DNA from: Achromobacter seleniivolatilans
Lineage (GTDB): Bacteria; Pseudomonadota; Gammaproteobacteria; Burkholderiales; Burkholderiaceae_B
NCBI RefSeq assembly: GCF_030864005.1
Contig: NZ_CP132976.1
Coordinates: forward strand, 1,178,001 to 1,242,000
Direction: 5' to 3'
DNA length: 64,000 bases
Every line of letters begins with the position of its first letter. Position 1 is the first letter of the stretch. Shown piece after piece: positions 63,208 to 64,000 of the stretch. The position numbers and the translations under genes were made by a program. The notes beneath the pieces were generated by a model. It was not told the DNA's origin. It worked only from the letters and a program-made list of their open reading frames with translations, and did not search any database.

Positions 63208-63876
63208 TCAGGCCGGGCCGCCGCTATTGTCGGAACTGCTGGAGGGCGCGGCAGGCGCGTCGGACGCATTTGCGGCTGGCGGACGGACGGGGCTTTCGGC
63301 GCGGGCCATCCACGCAATCAACGAAGACCGCATCGCTTCTTCGACCGACATCTGAATGGGTTGCACCCATTCCTGCGGCACGAAGACGGTGTAGCCGCCG
63401 ATCATATAACCCATAGGCAGGTACACGGCCACGCGGTCGCCCTGCGTGAAGCCTTCGGGCAAACCGTCCACATTGCGGCGGGTGATCAGCCCGACCAGCT
63501 CCAACTGCTGCCCCGGCAGGCGCAGGATAACAACTTGCTGCGCGGTGTTCTTGGAGCCAGGCGAAAAGTAGTCGGCAAAACTCTTTAACGACGAATAAAT
63601 GCTTTTCACGACAGGCAGGTTCGTGAATGGCATTTCCAGCAGGGTCAAAACACGCTGCACGCGCTGTTTGGACACCAGATAGCCAATGGCCAGAATGCCA
63701 AGAATGCCCAGCGCCAATCCCATGCCGGGTATATAGAAGCCGCCGATGAAGGGGCGCAGGAAGGTCAGCGCCACGGCTTCCGTCCAGGCCAGGAAGATGT
63801 AGAGCAGATAAATGGTCAGGGCCAGCGGCAGTACCGTGATCAGACCGCGAAAGAAATATTTATAGAGACGTGTCAT
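63208..63876 (-). CDS. DUF502 membrane protein
   Basis: A 222-residue inner-membrane protein with two N-terminal helices (LITVLPLALTIYLLYIFLAW and GMGLALGILGILAIGYLV) and the conserved DUF502 block LEMPFTNLPVVKSIYSSLKS. The C-terminal tail is Ala/Ser/Pro-rich. ATG at 63876 was preferred over a TTG four codons earlier. The window edge (63877-64000) shows no further gene. Confidence 0.87.
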   Translation of the reverse strand: MTRLYKYFFRGLITVLPLALTIYLLYIFLAWTEAVALTFLRPFIGGFYIPGMGLALGILGILAIGYLVSKQRVQRVLTLLEMPFTNLPVVKSIYSSLKSFADYFSPGSKNTAQQVVILRLPGQQLELVGLITRRNVDGLPEGFTQGDRVAVYLPMGYMIGGYTVFVPQEWVQPIQMSVEEAMRSSLIAWMARAESPVRPPAANASDAPAAPSSSSDNSGGPA

Positions 63877-64000
63877 AAGCAGAAACAAAAAGAGGGGTCG
63901 GATGGCGCCGTGCGCACATCAGAGGGCCGCCAGCATAGCAGCCCGATAACGCGCCGCCCGGTAACAAGCGGCCGCAGGCAGGCTGCGCCAGATGCCAGGG

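Noticed and set aside
63889-64000. Start of another gene at the window edge
   Set aside because: No open frame with recognisable similarity is visible in the last 110 bases.

Overview
The window is high-GC chromosomal DNA, densely packed with genes on both strands. The best fit is a beta-proteobacterium of the Alcaligenaceae (Achromobacter/Bordetella type). This is inferred from the gene set: an imuA-imuB-dnaE2 SOS cassette, a CX14CX2C-type QueE, NodT-type lipoprotein outer-membrane channels and a glpSTPQUV glycerol transporter beside glpD/glpR. It also rests on gene style, with many 4-bp ATGA overlaps and high-GC codon use. The species was not tested by any search. There is no rRNA, tRNA, CRISPR array, insertion sequence or phage gene, and no gene-free stretch longer than about 210 bases.

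Layout. 1-4.05 kb: a polar amino-acid ABC importer (binding protein cut by the window edge, two permeases, ATPase) followed by a LysR regulator. 4.1-7.6 kb: an I78-type protease-inhibitor lipoprotein, a LysR regulator divergent from a secreted SGNH hydrolase, and a conserved hypothetical. 7.7-13.1 kb: the SOS mutagenesis operon imuA-imuB-dnaE2 (minus strand) with a near-perfect LexA box upstream. 13.1-19.6 kb: a LysP-like permease, a YpfH-like esterase, a secreted PIG-L deacetylase with a lectin-like C-terminal half, a cupin, a small lipoprotein, a glutaredoxin-like protein and a DUF1697 protein. 19.6-24.7 kb: a MarR-FUSC-DUF1656-HlyD-NodT efflux operon. 24.9-26.6 kb: queE-queD (queuosine precursor synthesis) and the ribosome-rescue hydrolase arfB. 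26.7-34.4 kb: an ArsR regulator with an Old Yellow Enzyme reductase, a CPBP protease, a MAPEG protein, a small secreted protein, a second FUSC protein with an NRDE/TANGO2 protein, a YbaK deacylase and an orphan regulator with a degenerate receiver domain. 34.5-39.8 kb: a CecR-YbhGFSR-like ABC exporter operon with its own NodT channel. 39.9-42.4 kb: an NADP oxidoreductase, a DJ-1/PfpI protein and an HD-GYP phosphodiesterase. 42.5-51.2 kb: the glycerol locus, glpD and glpR on the minus strand divergent from glpSTPQUV, ending in a strong intrinsic terminator. 51.3-54.3 kb: three exported proteins, one of them chitosanase-like. 54.3-64 kb: a TrxR-like flavoprotein, an SDR and GH15 pair, an acyl-CoA dehydrogenase, a TPR protein and several small conserved proteins up to a DUF502 membrane protein.

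How the parts work together. Glycerol imported by GlpSTPQUV would be phosphorylated by a kinase not present here and oxidised by GlpD, under GlpR control. DNA damage, through LexA, would induce the ImuA/ImuB/DnaE2 mutasome. Three export systems with TetR- or MarR-type regulators or linked enzymes suggest a detoxification-rich region.

Most worth checking: (1) the TetR regulator and the HlyD lipoprotein of the ABC exporter are fused into one frame through a C9 homopolymer, and losing one C restores a stop that overlaps the HlyD start; (2) the two Glp ATPases have complementary degenerate motifs; (3) several perfect inverted repeats mark unassigned regulatory sites, notably upstream of the HD-GYP gene and between the amino-acid binding protein and its permease.
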